From Thalassobium sp. (GTDB lineage: Bacteria; Pseudomonadota; Gammaproteobacteria; Pseudomonadales; Oceanobacteraceae), in contig NVUW01000008.1 of the NCBI GenBank assembly GCA_002733205.1, forward strand, positions 1 to 64,000: a DNA stretch of 64,000 nucleotides. Direction: 5' to 3'. Made by a program: the position numbers and the translations under genes. The notes under the pieces are model-generated. The model made no database searches. It worked only from the letters and a program-made list of their open reading frames with translations, and had not been told where the DNA came from. Below, one piece after another: positions 54,368 through 63,781 of the stretch; the first letter of the stretch is position 1, and each line of letters opens with the position of its first letter.

Positions 54368-55000
54368 CCATTGTCCAGGTTGTAAAAATTATCGTTATTT
54401 TTTTCTTGTCAGGATATAAAAGCGCAGGCACGCTTTTACCCTGAGTCGCTCTTTACATTTTGCGCGTTATCACTTTTCGCAGAATTTTAAGCGATTGATT
54501 TTCTTCCATTCATTCTGGGCCGAAGGCGTTAATCCGCGCATGCGCGTTTTGCTACCGGAGCGTAAACGCACATCAGATTGCGCAAACAGTAAAATATACT
54601 GGTTGTTTGTATATTATTTTGCTTCGATGATTTCAGCGTTTTTCCGGCAGTGAAAATCGTTCAGGTGGTGCTTGTACTCCAGACACGCTGCCGCCCGTCC
54701 TTATATACGCAGGGCAGGAATCGCGTGGTTTTATCATTCGGGATTGTAAGCGGGGAGGGCGTGTGTCCGGACGGTGTGTTCGTACGATATGGCGGCATCC
54801 CTGCTGTGGTTTTAGAGTACTGAAATTCGGGGTTGGGTTCAATAATTGATAAAAATGGTTACAAGTGGCGAATGACGACAGGTATTGCTTTGGCTCTTCT
54901 TGATAATGACGGTTGTGATCTGGTGGGCAGTGCCCACCCTACATATCAATATGAACGCATGGCAGCTTCCGTCGCGGAAAAGATCCGCTGCCACAGTACA
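54307..55000. repeat. Array leader repeat, copy B
   Basis: Counterpart of 2097-2755 in the same orientation, about 52 kb away. It has a ~30-bp insertion near 54880-54915 and decays after GGTGGGCAGTGCCCACC (about 54924-54940). The TAAAAGCG-CAGGCA-CGCTTTTA hairpin (54417-54438) is perfect here but mismatched in copy A. The ATG reading MSMPTNKLL lies at 54329. Confidence 0.8.
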
Positions 55001-55557
55001 TTGCTTATTTCGAAATGTGGCCTCGCGTCATGGTTTGTGCGCCTGCGTTGGGCTAAAGACGCTTATATCACTGTGCGAAGTTTCTTTTCAGAAAATACCC
55101 TGTCTGCCCTGGAAAGCTGCGTGTTGTTCATTTTGAAGCGCGGTTTCGCGTTATGGTTTTATGCGCCTGCAGGACGCCGGTTTGGATAATACTGCGCCGG
55201 TACGTTCCGGCAGGATGCCGGGCGAGCGAATAGGGCCATGGACAATTTTGTCGGGAACAAAATTGAGCAGCCACAGGCTGACCCGAAAGCGAAAGGCAGG
55301 ATGCCTGAAGTCTCGCCCATTATTCGCGTTACCGAGATCGCAGGATTATTCAGAGCGGATTTAGTCTTGCACAGCGCGAAGCGGGCCGATTGTGTGCTCC
55401 TGCACAATCTGCATTTCCGCCATCCATGGCGGTCAGGAGTAAGCGCCCGACCGGCGTGAGGGGTAAGACCCCTCAAAGAGGTCATAGGGCCGGGCCGCAG
55501 CCCAAAAAGCCAACCCGCGAAGCGGCTACAACTCAGAACACAACACCTTCCAGCCCC
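55001..55557. other. Non-coding stretch right of leader B
   Basis: About 560 bp where I see no convincing gene. It holds two similar segments with GTTATGG/TCATGG and GTGCGCCTGC or ATGCGCCTGC words (about 55025-55055 and 55140-55170) and GC-rich hairpin material near 55400-55520. Short open frames lack ribosome-binding sites and family features. Confidence 0.4.
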
Positions 55558-55584
55558 AAAAAAAACGACTGCCGAAGCAGTCGT
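55558..55584 (-). terminator. Rho-independent terminator of ffh
   Basis: ACGACTGC (55565-55572) and GCAGTCGT (55577-55584) with a CGAA loop. On the minus strand this is followed by a run of eight T. Confidence 0.92.
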
Positions 55585-55654
55585 CTTATATCTGCCAGGC
55601 GGCAGACGCTACTATGCAGAGCGTAGTAGCGAGCCTGTCAGTACCTGACGGCAC

Positions 55655-57064
55655 TCAGCGCATCGGCGGCATGCCACCGCCGAACGGGCCACCGCCGCCG
55701 CCCATTGGGCCGCCTGGTCCACCCATACCACCCATGGCACGCATCATTTTGCGCATGCCGCCTTTGGCGGTGACTTTTTTCATCATTTTCTGCATTTGTG
55801 AATGCTGCTTCAGTACGCGGTTAACGTCCTGAATCTGGGTACCGGAACCGGCGGCAATACGTTTTTTACGCGAGCCGTTAATTTTGTCCGGGAAGTGACG
55901 TTCTTCACGGGTCATGGAATAGATGATCGATTCCATTTGCTTGAAGTTTTTCTCCGCCGCATCGGTCTGTTTTGCCATCTGCGACATATTGCCCATGCCC
56001 GGCAATTTATCCAGCATGGAGGTCAGGCCGCCCATATTTTTCATCTGCTGAATCTGGTCGAGGAAATCCTCTAAATCAAAGCCTTTACCGGTTTTGATCT
56101 TTTTCGCCAGTTTTTCGGCTTTCTGTTTGTCGATGGTGCGCTCGGCTTCTTCCACCAGGGTGAGGATGTCACCCAGGTCAAGAATACGGGAGGCAACACG
56201 ATCCGGATGGAAAGGCTCCAGCGCATCGGTCTTCTCGCCCATACCCATAAACTTGATCGGCTTACCGGTAATATGTCGCACCGACAGCGCGGCACCACCA
56301 CGGGCATCGCCGTCGGCCTTGGTCAGAATCACACCGGTTAACGGCAGTGCTTCGTTAAAGGCTTTGGCCGTGTTGGCCGCATCCTGACCGGTCATGGCGT
56401 CAACCACGAACAGAGTTTCAATCGGGTTAATACCGGCGTGCAGCTCTTTGATCTCGGCCATCATCTCGTCGTCGACGGCGAGACGACCGGCGGTATCCAC
56501 CAGCAGCACATCGGCGTGCGCACGCTTGGCCGCCTCAATCGCGCCCAGTGCAATCGCCAGTGGCTTCTGATCCGGTGATGACGGATGGAACAACGCGCCG
56601 ACATCGTTGGCCAGCGTTTCCAACTGTTTGATCGCCGCTGGACGATAAACGTCAGCGGAAACCACCATCACCTTTTTCTTTTCACGCTCAGCGAGGAACT
56701 TAGCCAGCTTGCCCACTGTGGTGGTTTTACCGGCACCCTGCAGACCCGCCATCAGCACAATGGCCGGTGGTTGAGTAGACAGATTCAGCTTTTCGTTGGC
56801 ATCGCCCATGACCTTTTGTAATTCGTCATGAACAATTTTCAGGAACACCTGGCCCGGATTCAGACTCTTAAGCACTTCGGTGCCGATGGCGCGCTCTTTT
56901 ACCTGTTCGGTAAAGGCTTTCACCACGGGCAGCGCTACGTCGGCCTCCAGCAGCGCCATACGTACTTCACGTACGGTGCTTTTAATATTTTCTTCTGTCA
57001 GCTTGGCCTGGCCGGTAATGCTTTTAAGGGCATTCCCCAGGCGGTCGGTAAGGCTCTCAAACAT
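55655..57064 (-). CDS. ffh: Signal recognition particle protein Ffh
   Basis: 469 aa SRP54 GTPase that binds 4.5S RNA and signal sequences and delivers ribosomes to FtsY. N domain about 1-90. G domain: P-loop GLQGAGKTTTVGKLA, DTAGR, TKADGDARGG. Methionine-rich M domain about 300-430. The tail is a Gly/Met/Pro run (MGGMGGPGGPMGGGGGPFGG), longer than in E. coli Ffh. Divergent from ypjD. Confidence 0.97.
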   Translation of the reverse strand: MFESLTDRLGNALKSITGQAKLTEENIKSTVREVRMALLEADVALPVVKAFTEQVKERAIGTEVLKSLNPGQVFLKIVHDELQKVMGDANEKLNLSTQPPAIVLMAGLQGAGKTTTVGKLAKFLAEREKKKVMVVSADVYRPAAIKQLETLANDVGALFHPSSPDQKPLAIALGAIEAAKRAHADVLLVDTAGRLAVDDEMMAEIKELHAGINPIETLFVVDAMTGQDAANTAKAFNEALPLTGVILTKADGDARGGAALSVRHITGKPIKFMGMGEKTDALEPFHPDRVASRILDLGDILTLVEEAERTIDKQKAEKLAKKIKTGKGFDLEDFLDQIQQMKNMGGLTSMLDKLPGMGNMSQMAKQTDAAEKNFKQMESIIYSMTREERHFPDKINGSRKKRIAAGSGTQIQDVNRVLKQHSQMQKMMKKVTAKGGMRKMMRAMGGMGGPGGPMGGGGGPFGGGMPPMR

Positions 57065-57235
57065 CGCGATGACTCGTACCCAGATACAAAACAGCCGGCA
57101 GTATACCCCGGCAAAGCGCAGGCCCCAAACTCCGTACCCATCCTTACAGCTTCACTCTGCCTGCAACAGCAACACAGCGCTCTTTTACCCGTTTGCGGCA
57201 TGTGCGAAACTGCCGCCCTCTGAAGAGGATTTTTC

Positions 57236-58033
57236 ATGTCAGGATTAGTATTGGCGCTGCCCGCCGCCGGGTTTTATCTGTTTGCCGCATGGCGCCAGTG
57301 GCAGACCGTCAGCGGACGCAAGCCCGCCAACCGCATGCCGGTGCTGATGAGCACCATGATCGCTGCCCTGCTGCACCTGGGCTATATCGGCATGGATATG
57401 CTGGGACGCGAGCACATTAACTTTGCCATGTTCGAAGTTGGCTCTCTGATCAGCTGGGTCATTACCCTGCTGTTGCTGTTCTCCGGCTGGAAAAAACCGG
57501 TCGACAACCTGTTTATCGGCCTGCTGCCTATGGCTGCCGTCATTTTGCTGTGCGCCGCCGTTTCGGCTCAGCAGATGCCACTGGAACACCTGAGCTACGG
57601 TCTGGCCTGGCATATTCTGCTGTCGATTCTGGCCTATGCCGTCTTTACCATTGCCGCCGTGCAGTCGGTACTGCTGTATCTGCAGGATCTGGCGCTGAAG
57701 AAACATCAGACCCGGGGGTTGGTGCAGGCGCTGCCGCCGCTGCAGACCATGGATCTGCTGCTGTTTGAAATGGTCTGGCTGGGCATGATCCTGCTGACCG
57801 CCGCCTTTGCCATTGGCTGGCCTTTTGTGTTCGATCTGAAAGCCCAGCATCTGCTGCACAAAGTGGTGTTCGCCAGCCTGGGCTGGGTTGTGTTCGCCAT
57901 ATTACTGGTCGGCCGCTACCGTTTTGGCTGGCGTGGCGTGATTGCCAGCCGCTGGACGCTGATTGGTACCGGTTTTCTGGTGCTGTCGTATTTCGGCACC
58001 AAGTTTGTGCTGGAAGTGATACTGCAGCGCTGA
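57236..58033 (+). CDS. ypjD: CcsA/cytochrome c assembly-like inner-membrane protein YpjD
   Basis: 265 aa with eight hydrophobic segments. SYGLAWHILLSILAYAVFTI and WLGMILLTAAFAIGWPFVFD are characteristic of the CcsA/YpjD family (heme-handling assembly proteins), with conserved His in the periplasmic loops. YpjD next to ffh and corB is a common gammaproteobacterial order. AGAGGA lies before the ATG. Confidence 0.9.
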   Translation: MSGLVLALPAAGFYLFAAWRQWQTVSGRKPANRMPVLMSTMIAALLHLGYIGMDMLGREHINFAMFEVGSLISWVITLLLLFSGWKKPVDNLFIGLLPMAAVILLCAAVSAQQMPLEHLSYGLAWHILLSILAYAVFTIAAVQSVLLYLQDLALKKHQTRGLVQALPPLQTMDLLLFEMVWLGMILLTAAFAIGWPFVFDLKAQHLLHKVVFASLGWVVFAILLVGRYRFGWRGVIASRWTLIGTGFLVLSYFGTKFVLEVILQR

Positions 58034-58130
58034 TTCCTTCACCTTCTGCGCCAACAAGCCTGTTGGTGCAGTTGACAGCCAAACATCCGCCTCTATGATG
58101 GCGGGATCTTAATGTTAAAAGGATCCCGTC

Positions 58131-59417
58131 TTGAGTGACGTTCCCTTAAGTGTGCTATTCGGCATACTGGTTCTGTTAATCATCTTATCTGGATTTTTCT
58201 CTAGTTCCGAAACCGGCATGATGTCGCTTAACCGTTACCGGTTACGGCATATGGCCAAAAGTAAGCATAAGGGGGCGATGCGCGCCACCAAACTGCTGGA
58301 AAAACCCGATCGTCTGATCGGTACCATTCTTACCGGTAATAACCTGGTTAACTTTGCCGCCGCCGCCCTGGCGACCATCATCAGCCAACGCCTGTGGCCG
58401 GATAATCCCGATCTCGCCGTTTTTGTTAACACTATTCTGTTTACTCTGGTGGTGCTGATCTTTGCTGAGCTGACGCCCAAAACACTGGCCGCCATTGCGC
58501 CGGAAAAAATTGCCTTTCCGGCCTCGCGCGCACTGCTCGGCATCCAATGGTTCCTGCAACCCTTTGTCTGGTTTGTAAATACCATCGCCAATGCTTTGCT
58601 GCGCCTGGTGCGGGTGGATGTTAACAACACCACGCCGGATAACCTGAGCACCGAAGAGCTGCGCACCATTGTGCGCGAAGCCGGCTCCATGATTCCCAAG
58701 CGCCACCAGCACATGCTGATCAGTATTCTTGATCTGGAGAAGATGACGGTAAACGACATCATGGTGCCGCGTACCGAGCTGGTTGGTATCGATCTCAATG
58801 ACGATCTTGAGACGGTATTGGAGCAGCTGCGTACCACCCAGCATACCCGCTTGCCGGTGTATCGCGGTGATATCAATAATGTGGTCGGCATTCTGCACAC
58901 GCGTAATATCAGCCGCTTTTTAACCTCTGGTGAATTTCTTAAAGAAGATCTGGAAAAAATCTGCCGCGAGCCCTACTTCATCCCGGAAAGTACGCCGCTG
59001 CATACCCAGCTGTTTAACTTCCAGAAGAACAAGCGCCGCATCGCCCTGGTGGTGGATGAATACGGTGATGTGCAGGGCATCTGTACACTGGAAGATATTC
59101 TCGAAGAAATTGTCGGCGAATTTACCACCGACGTTGTGTCTGCCGCCTCACCGGATGTGCATCCGCAGGAAGACGGCAGCTACATTGTCGATGGTGCCGC
59201 TTACGTGCGCGATGTAAACAAGGCACTGAAGTGGGATCTGCCGACCGACGGTCCGAAAACCATCAGCGGTCTGATTGTTGAAATTCTCGAACACATTCCC
59301 GATGCGCCGGTCTGCCTGCGTATTGGTTATTACCGTGTAGAAATTCTGCAGATTAAAGACAACACCATCCGCGCTGCCAAAATCACCACCGACCGCAAAA
59401 TCAAACTGCCGGATTAA
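58131..59417 (+). CDS. corB: CorB/HlyC-family membrane protein, TTG start
   Basis: 428 aa. The TTG at 58131 has AAAGGA 7 nt upstream. A DUF21/CNNM membrane domain at about 1-180 (SSSETGMMSLNRYRLRHMAK) is followed by two CBS domains (about 200-330; MVPRTELVGI, LPVYRGDINNVVGILHTRN, VVDEYGDVQGICTLEDILEE). A CorC_HlyC domain (about 345-428) ends the protein. The family is linked to Mg2+/Co2+ transport or efflux. It is monocistronic or co-transcribed with ypjD (97-bp gap). Confidence 0.92.
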   Translation: MSDVPLSVLFGILVLLIILSGFFSSSETGMMSLNRYRLRHMAKSKHKGAMRATKLLEKPDRLIGTILTGNNLVNFAAAALATIISQRLWPDNPDLAVFVNTILFTLVVLIFAELTPKTLAAIAPEKIAFPASRALLGIQWFLQPFVWFVNTIANALLRLVRVDVNNTTPDNLSTEELRTIVREAGSMIPKRHQHMLISILDLEKMTVNDIMVPRTELVGIDLNDDLETVLEQLRTTQHTRLPVYRGDINNVVGILHTRNISRFLTSGEFLKEDLEKICREPYFIPESTPLHTQLFNFQKNKRRIALVVDEYGDVQGICTLEDILEEIVGEFTTDVVSAASPDVHPQEDGSYIVDGAAYVRDVNKALKWDLPTDGPKTISGLIVEILEHIPDAPVCLRIGYYRVEILQIKDNTIRAAKITTDRKIKLPD

Positions 59418-59593
59418 TGCATCATGGCTGACGGCCATGCCGTCAGCCCGCTTTCCGTTGCCGTTCTCTGCTTTAAAACCTCATCCATACCTTTGCTCAG
59501 CGGTTCTGTCGCACACATGGGCCTTTCAGCTCGGCAGTAGCAGCCACCCAAACACTCTGTTGCAAAAAACAAGGTTCTCATTAACTTCACAGA

Positions 59594-59610
59594 ATATACG
59601 AAACGTATAT
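59594..59610. promoter_or_regulatory. Candidate operator of the ParD-like/map operon
   Basis: ATATACG-AAA-CGTATAT is a perfect inverted repeat, overlapped by ACGAA...TTCGT (59598-59617). It lies 30-47 bp before the ParD-like start, where an autorepressor would bind. Autoregulation is inferred from the antitoxin fold. Confidence 0.5.
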
Positions 59611-59640
59611 ACTTCGTGTAATTCAACCGGGAGCCTGCTG

Positions 59641-59853
59641 ATGGGTATTGTTAAAATTTCAGACGATCTGCACGAAGAAATCCGTGACGCCAGCGCGTCG
59701 ATGTCGCGCTCGATTAATGCCCAGGCCGAGTACTGGATCAAAATTGGCATGCTCGCCGAGTTCTATCCCGATCTGACCTACCCGCAGTTAACCCGCAAGC
59801 TCTTAAGCTGCAAAGAACTGCCATTAAAGGAGTTGCTGCAAGATGCTGGTTAA
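59641..59853 (+). CDS. ParD-like antitoxin-fold protein
   Basis: 70 aa from the ATG at 59641 (GGGAG nine nt upstream; the frame is open further upstream but without homology). MGIVKISDDLHEEIRDASAS then MSRSINAQAEYWIKIGMLAE is the ribbon-helix-helix plus helix of the ParD_like family. It overlaps map by 11 bp. No ParE-type toxin is next to it. The ParD-like/map pairing recurs in proteobacteria, so the protein probably regulates this operon rather than acting in a classical toxin-antitoxin pair. Confidence 0.85.
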   Translation: MGIVKISDDLHEEIRDASASMSRSINAQAEYWIKIGMLAEFYPDLTYPQLTRKLLSCKELPLKELLQDAG

Positions 59854-60622
59854 AATCAAAACCCCGGAAGAACTGACGCTGATGCGTGAATCCGGCCGTT
59901 TGCTGGCACAGGTATTTGCCATGCTCGATGACTACGTAAAAGCTGGCATCAGCACCATGGATATCAACAACCGGGTGGAAGAGTTTATCGTCAACGATCT
60001 GCAGGCGCGCCCGGCCAGTAAAGGCCAGTACGATTTTCCCTATGTACTGAACCCATCGGTGAATCACGTGGTTTGCCATGGCATGCCCAAGGCCAGCCAA
60101 CTGTTACGCAACGGCGATATTATTAACCTCGACATTACCCTGGAAAAAAATGGCTTTATTGCAGATTCCAGTAAGATGTACTGCGTTGGCCAGATTAATC
60201 CTCAGGCCCGGCGTTTGGTCGATACCACCTACCAGGCCATGTGGGCCGGTATTCGTCAGGTACGTCCCGGTGCCCGTTTGGGCGACATTGGTCAGGCTGT
60301 GCAACAGGCCGCCGAGCGCGCCGGTTTCAGCGTGGTACGGGAATACACCGGCCATGGTATTGGTCGCGAAATGCACGAAGAACCTCAGGTGCTGCACTAC
60401 GGCAAAGCCGGCAGCGGTATGGTGCTGAAAGAAGGAATGACCTTCACCATCGAACCCATGATCAATCAGGGCGATCACCGCGTGAAGCACATGAAAGACG
60501 GCTGGACCGTCATCACCCGTGACAAAAAATTGTCGGCCCAGTGGGAACACACCATTGCGGTTACGGCGACAGGTTATGAAGTACTTACTTTGCGGGAAGA
60601 AGAAAAAAACGCAGCGGTTTAA
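59843..60622 (+). CDS. map: Methionine aminopeptidase type I
   Basis: 259 aa; removes the initiator Met from nascent proteins. Metal ligands follow the family: D (NLDITLEKNGFIADSS, two Asp), H in YTGHGIGREMHEEPQ, E in FTIEPMINQG and E in SAQWEHTIAV. NHVVCHGMPK carries the substrate His. The start overlaps the ParD-like stop. The type I form has no N-terminal extension. Confidence 0.95.
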   Translation: MLVKIKTPEELTLMRESGRLLAQVFAMLDDYVKAGISTMDINNRVEEFIVNDLQARPASKGQYDFPYVLNPSVNHVVCHGMPKASQLLRNGDIINLDITLEKNGFIADSSKMYCVGQINPQARRLVDTTYQAMWAGIRQVRPGARLGDIGQAVQQAAERAGFSVVREYTGHGIGREMHEEPQVLHYGKAGSGMVLKEGMTFTIEPMINQGDHRVKHMKDGWTVITRDKKLSAQWEHTIAVTATGYEVLTLREEEKNAAV

Positions 60623-60733
60623 CCGCTGCCGCTAACTGACGCGGATCATGCTAAGCCACTGTTTTGCCCTTTATTCAACCTGCGGGCATGCTATATTGCG
60701 CCACTGACATCCTTGCCAGTTTTTGGAGCAAAC

Positions 60734-61381
60734 ATGCGTCGTATCACCCGCGAAGAGTACCCCATCGACACCCTGCAACGCATTGTTAATGGCGTCACCT
60801 TCTTCAAGGATCTGATTCACAGTGACCCGACTCAGTTTGAGCTGCTGATGAGCGTGACTCAGTTTGTCACCGCCGATCAGGACGAGATTATTCTGCACCA
60901 CGGCGATGATGCCAACGTGCTGTATTTTTTACTCAAAGGTCAGCTTGCGGTACTGGCTGATGATGACAGTGGTGATGTGATTAACGAGATTAACGCCGGC
61001 GAAATGTTCGGCGTTATGGCCATGGTGCTCAATTTCAAACGTTCGGCATCGATTAAAGTGAATGGGCGTACGGCACTGCTGGCGGGCATTGATTACCAGC
61101 ATTTTAATGATCTCGACGATTTCACCCTGTTTACCCTGCGCACCAAAATCAGTTTTTTCCGAATGCTGACCAACAATATCCGCTGGAATCTGGAGCGCAA
61201 TAAAATGCAGCTGCCTGATCACCCGCTGGTCAGCAAAGTACGCACCCTGCCGCTGTATACCGGCGAGAAAAACACACTGGAAGAACTGCACGCCCTGCAC
61301 CATCAGGCCCATGCATTGTCTGAATTGCTGTGCGAATGGAATGATGCCATGAATGACGGTGGTGAGTGGCAGGAATACTGA
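60734..61381 (+). CDS. Cyclic-nucleotide-binding-domain protein
   Basis: 215 aa from the ATG at 60734 (GGAG upstream). A CNB fold at about 35-140 (DEIILHHGDDANVLYFLLKG, INEINAGEMFGVMAMVLNFK) is followed by a helical tail. There is no helix-turn-helix, so it is not a CRP-type regulator. The phosphate-binding-cassette Arg is not clearly present, so nucleotide binding is doubtful. Unknown partner. Confidence 0.75.
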   Translation: MRRITREEYPIDTLQRIVNGVTFFKDLIHSDPTQFELLMSVTQFVTADQDEIILHHGDDANVLYFLLKGQLAVLADDDSGDVINEINAGEMFGVMAMVLNFKRSASIKVNGRTALLAGIDYQHFNDLDDFTLFTLRTKISFFRMLTNNIRWNLERNKMQLPDHPLVSKVRTLPLYTGEKNTLEELHALHHQAHALSELLCEWNDAMNDGGEWQEY

Positions 61382-61577
61382 ATAACAAGGCCAGACAACA
61401 GAACGGACAGCACTGATCGAACAGCACGATATTCTGTCTGGCCACGCCGATGTACCGGCCTCCGCTCACCACAGCGCAAACAGCAACAGTCTGATCCGCC
61501 AGCGCAGAAAATCAGTCAGGCCGCACCATCACTGCACCGGCCTGCTCTCTCCTGCCAAAGTCTGAACGCGGGAACAA

Positions 61578-61625
61578 AAAAGCACTTTGCAGCATTCTTT
61601 CACAGTCCTACAATGCCGTGCTTTT
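61578..61625 (+). promoter_or_regulatory. Nested hairpin in the nhaD leader
   Basis: AAAAGCAC (61578-61585) pairs with GTGCTTTT (61618-61625), and inside it GCATT (61592-61596) pairs with AATGC (61612-61616). It lies 60-100 nt before the nhaD ATG. I do not recognise it as a known sodium or other riboswitch. The rest of the 300-bp gap shows no gene. Confidence 0.4.
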
Positions 61626-61681
61626 CCGACCCATGTCTTTCCCTTCCGGATACTCCGTCCGGGCGACAACGAGGTTAACCG

Positions 61682-62935
61682 ATGCCCGATTTTTTGCCCT
61701 ACCTGCTGATCGCTATGGCCTTTCTTGGCCTGCTTGCCGTTGTACTTGAAGAAGTTATCCACGTAAACAAAGCCCAGGTTGTGTTGTTTTTAGGCGCACT
61801 GTCCTGGGTACTGTTGTTTGCGTTTTCCTCAGACAGCCATACCCATGCACTGGTCCAGGAAGGATTGCAGGAAAATATCGGAGAAATTGCCAGCCTTTGG
61901 TTATTCCTGCTGGCCGCGATGACCTTTGTTGCTTACCTCAACAAAAAAGGTCTGATTGAAAGTCTGATTTATCGCTTTCTGCCCAAGCAGGTGTCCGAGC
62001 GCAAGCTGCTGATTATGGCCGGTTTGTTCAGTTTTGTGTTCTCATCCCTGGCGGACAACATTACGGCAACGTTAATTTCGGTGGCGTTGATTTTATCGCT
62101 GAATTTATCCGCCGCCAAAACCCTGCGTTTTGCCACCGTGGTGGTGTTTGCAGTGAACTCCGGCGGTGTTGCCATGATTACCGGCGACGTCACCACGCTG
62201 ATGATTTTCCTGGCCGGTAAAGTCAGTATTACCAATCTGCTGCTGCTGTCGTTACCCGCGCTGACGGCGGTGTTATTGCTGGCCACCATGTTGTCCTGGT
62301 CCTTACGCGATACTGCCGTGATTCAGCACAAAGAAAACGATCTGGCTAACGTGGATCTGGCCATCGCCGGAATTTTTATTCTCACCATTTTGGCCACCAT
62401 CGCCGGTAATGTGATGTTTGATATTCCGCCGGTGCTGAGCTTTCTGACCGGTTTGTCCGTGATGTTTCTGGTCGCCCGTGCCTATGGTGAAGACACAGAA
62501 AACCATCCGATCCTTAACTATATCCGCCAGATTGAATTCGACACGCTGCTGTTCTTCCTCGGCATTCTGTTGATTGTCGGCTCGCTGAAAGAAATTCACG
62601 CCCTCGATAGCTTTGTTGCGTTGTACCAGCATATGCCGGCCTGGGCGGCCAATTATCTGATGGGTTTGCTGTCTGCGGTGATTGATAACGTTCCATTAAC
62701 CGCCGCACTGCTGAAGGCCGATGTCACCATGAGTTTGCAAGAGTGGATGGCACTGACCTATGCCGTCGGCGTCGGCGGTTCGTTGCTGATCATTGGTTCC
62801 GCCGCGGGTATCGTGGCCATGAGTAAAATCGATGAATTAACCTTTGGTAGCTACCTGAAATTCTTCGTTGCCCTGATCATTGCCTACAGCGTCGGCTACG
62901 GCAGCGTACTGTTACTGGGTCATTACTTGCTCTGA
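61682..62935 (+). CDS. nhaD: Sodium/proton antiporter NhaD
   Basis: 417 aa integral membrane protein with about 11-12 helices. LADNITATLISVALILSLNL and VNSGGVAMITGDVTTLMIFL are the paired motifs of the NhaD group of the ion-transporter superfamily; DNVPLTAALLKAD is the second-half counterpart. It exports Na+/Li+ in exchange for protons, as needed by a marine cell. It is somewhat shorter than NhaD of Vibrio at the N-terminus. CGAGG lies before the ATG. Confidence 0.92.
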   Translation: MPDFLPYLLIAMAFLGLLAVVLEEVIHVNKAQVVLFLGALSWVLLFAFSSDSHTHALVQEGLQENIGEIASLWLFLLAAMTFVAYLNKKGLIESLIYRFLPKQVSERKLLIMAGLFSFVFSSLADNITATLISVALILSLNLSAAKTLRFATVVVFAVNSGGVAMITGDVTTLMIFLAGKVSITNLLLLSLPALTAVLLLATMLSWSLRDTAVIQHKENDLANVDLAIAGIFILTILATIAGNVMFDIPPVLSFLTGLSVMFLVARAYGEDTENHPILNYIRQIEFDTLLFFLGILLIVGSLKEIHALDSFVALYQHMPAWAANYLMGLLSAVIDNVPLTAALLKADVTMSLQEWMALTYAVGVGGSLLIIGSAAGIVAMSKIDELTFGSYLKFFVALIIAYSVGYGSVLLLGHYLL

Positions 62936-62978
62936 TTCGCTGCGGCGGTCTGCTGCAAACAACGACAGACCGCGAAGC

Positions 62979-63026
62979 CATAAAAAAAACGACGCCCGGA
63001 ATCATCCGGGCGTCGTTTTTTTTATG
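62979..63026. terminator. Bidirectional terminator with 22-bp perfect arms
   Basis: CATAAAAAAAACGACGCCCG onward (62979-63000) is perfectly complementary to 63005-63026 around the loop ATCA. T runs lie on both strands. It serves nhaD and the convergent GST gene. Confidence 0.95.
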
Positions 63027-63046
63027 CTCGCCACCACCAGAAAATC

Positions 63047-63781
63047 TCAGCGATATTGGGCGTAGCGTAGTCTCAGCGGCTCAATAATATCCTGATGTTG
63101 TTCGATCCAGTCGCGCATAACCGCTGGTGCTCTGTCGACCCCCGGCCAGGGAACCGGATACTGAAACGGCTGAAACAGCGGCGAAAACAACGCGCAGGCG
63201 GTAAGGTCTGCGCGGGTAAAATGTTCGCCCACCAAAAAATGTGATTGGCTGTATGCCAATCGCAAATCCGTCAGGATGCTTTCCATCCGTTGCTGGGCTT
63301 TATCGGCATTATCCGGAGTGATTTTCATCCAGCGGCGCATGGTTTTTTCCAGTGTCGGAAAAACAGAGCGCAACAGCCAGCGATAAAAAAACGGTTTACG
63401 GGCACCAAGCAGAGGAATAACCAGAGCAGGATTCTGCAGCAGGTAGTGATAACTCCAGAGGCGCACATCCGGTCCGGCTTCGGCATCCAGACGCCGCTCC
63501 CATTCCAGTGTCTGAGCGCGTAATTCGGGGTTTTTCGGCAGCAGAGGTTTTTGCGGAAACGCCTGGTCGAGATAATCCAGAATGGCCGATGAACCGTGCA
63601 CAATATGTTTGCCATGTTTCAGCACAGGCACCGACGTCTGACCACTGAGCTTTTTAATCAACGCAAGATGACGACCCGGCAAAAGATTCACCGTTTTATA
63701 ACGGATGCCTTTGTAGTCCAGCGCCCAGCGGATTTTTTCACAGTAGTGAGAGATCGGGAATTGATACAGCGTAATACGCAT
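63047..63781 (-). CDS. Glutathione S-transferase family protein
   Basis: 244 aa from the ATG at 63781 (AGAGG 7 nt upstream). The thioredoxin-fold N-terminal domain is LYQFPISHYCEKIRWALDYK, with Ser/Tyr/Cys in the catalytic position, then GQTSVPVLKHGKHIVHGSSA (glutathione-binding SVPVL and S). The C-terminal helical domain has HFLVGEHFTRADLTACALFS. The substrate is unknown. About 215 bp at the right edge of the window follow without a complete gene. Confidence 0.88.
   Translation of the reverse strand: MRITLYQFPISHYCEKIRWALDYKGIRYKTVNLLPGRHLALIKKLSGQTSVPVLKHGKHIVHGSSAILDYLDQAFPQKPLLPKNPELRAQTLEWERRLDAEAGPDVRLWSYHYLLQNPALVIPLLGARKPFFYRWLLRSVFPTLEKTMRRWMKITPDNADKAQQRMESILTDLRLAYSQSHFLVGEHFTRADLTACALFSPLFQPFQYPVPWPGVDRAPAVMRDWIEQHQDIIEPLRLRYAQYR

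Noticed and set aside
55161..55626. Several short frames in the gap before ffh
   Set aside because: No ribosome-binding sites, low-complexity translations, and overlap with hairpin and terminator DNA.
59641..59853. ParD-like protein as half of a toxin-antitoxin pair
   Set aside because: No ParE/RelE-type gene overlaps or adjoins it; the partner is map, a recurrent housekeeping pairing.
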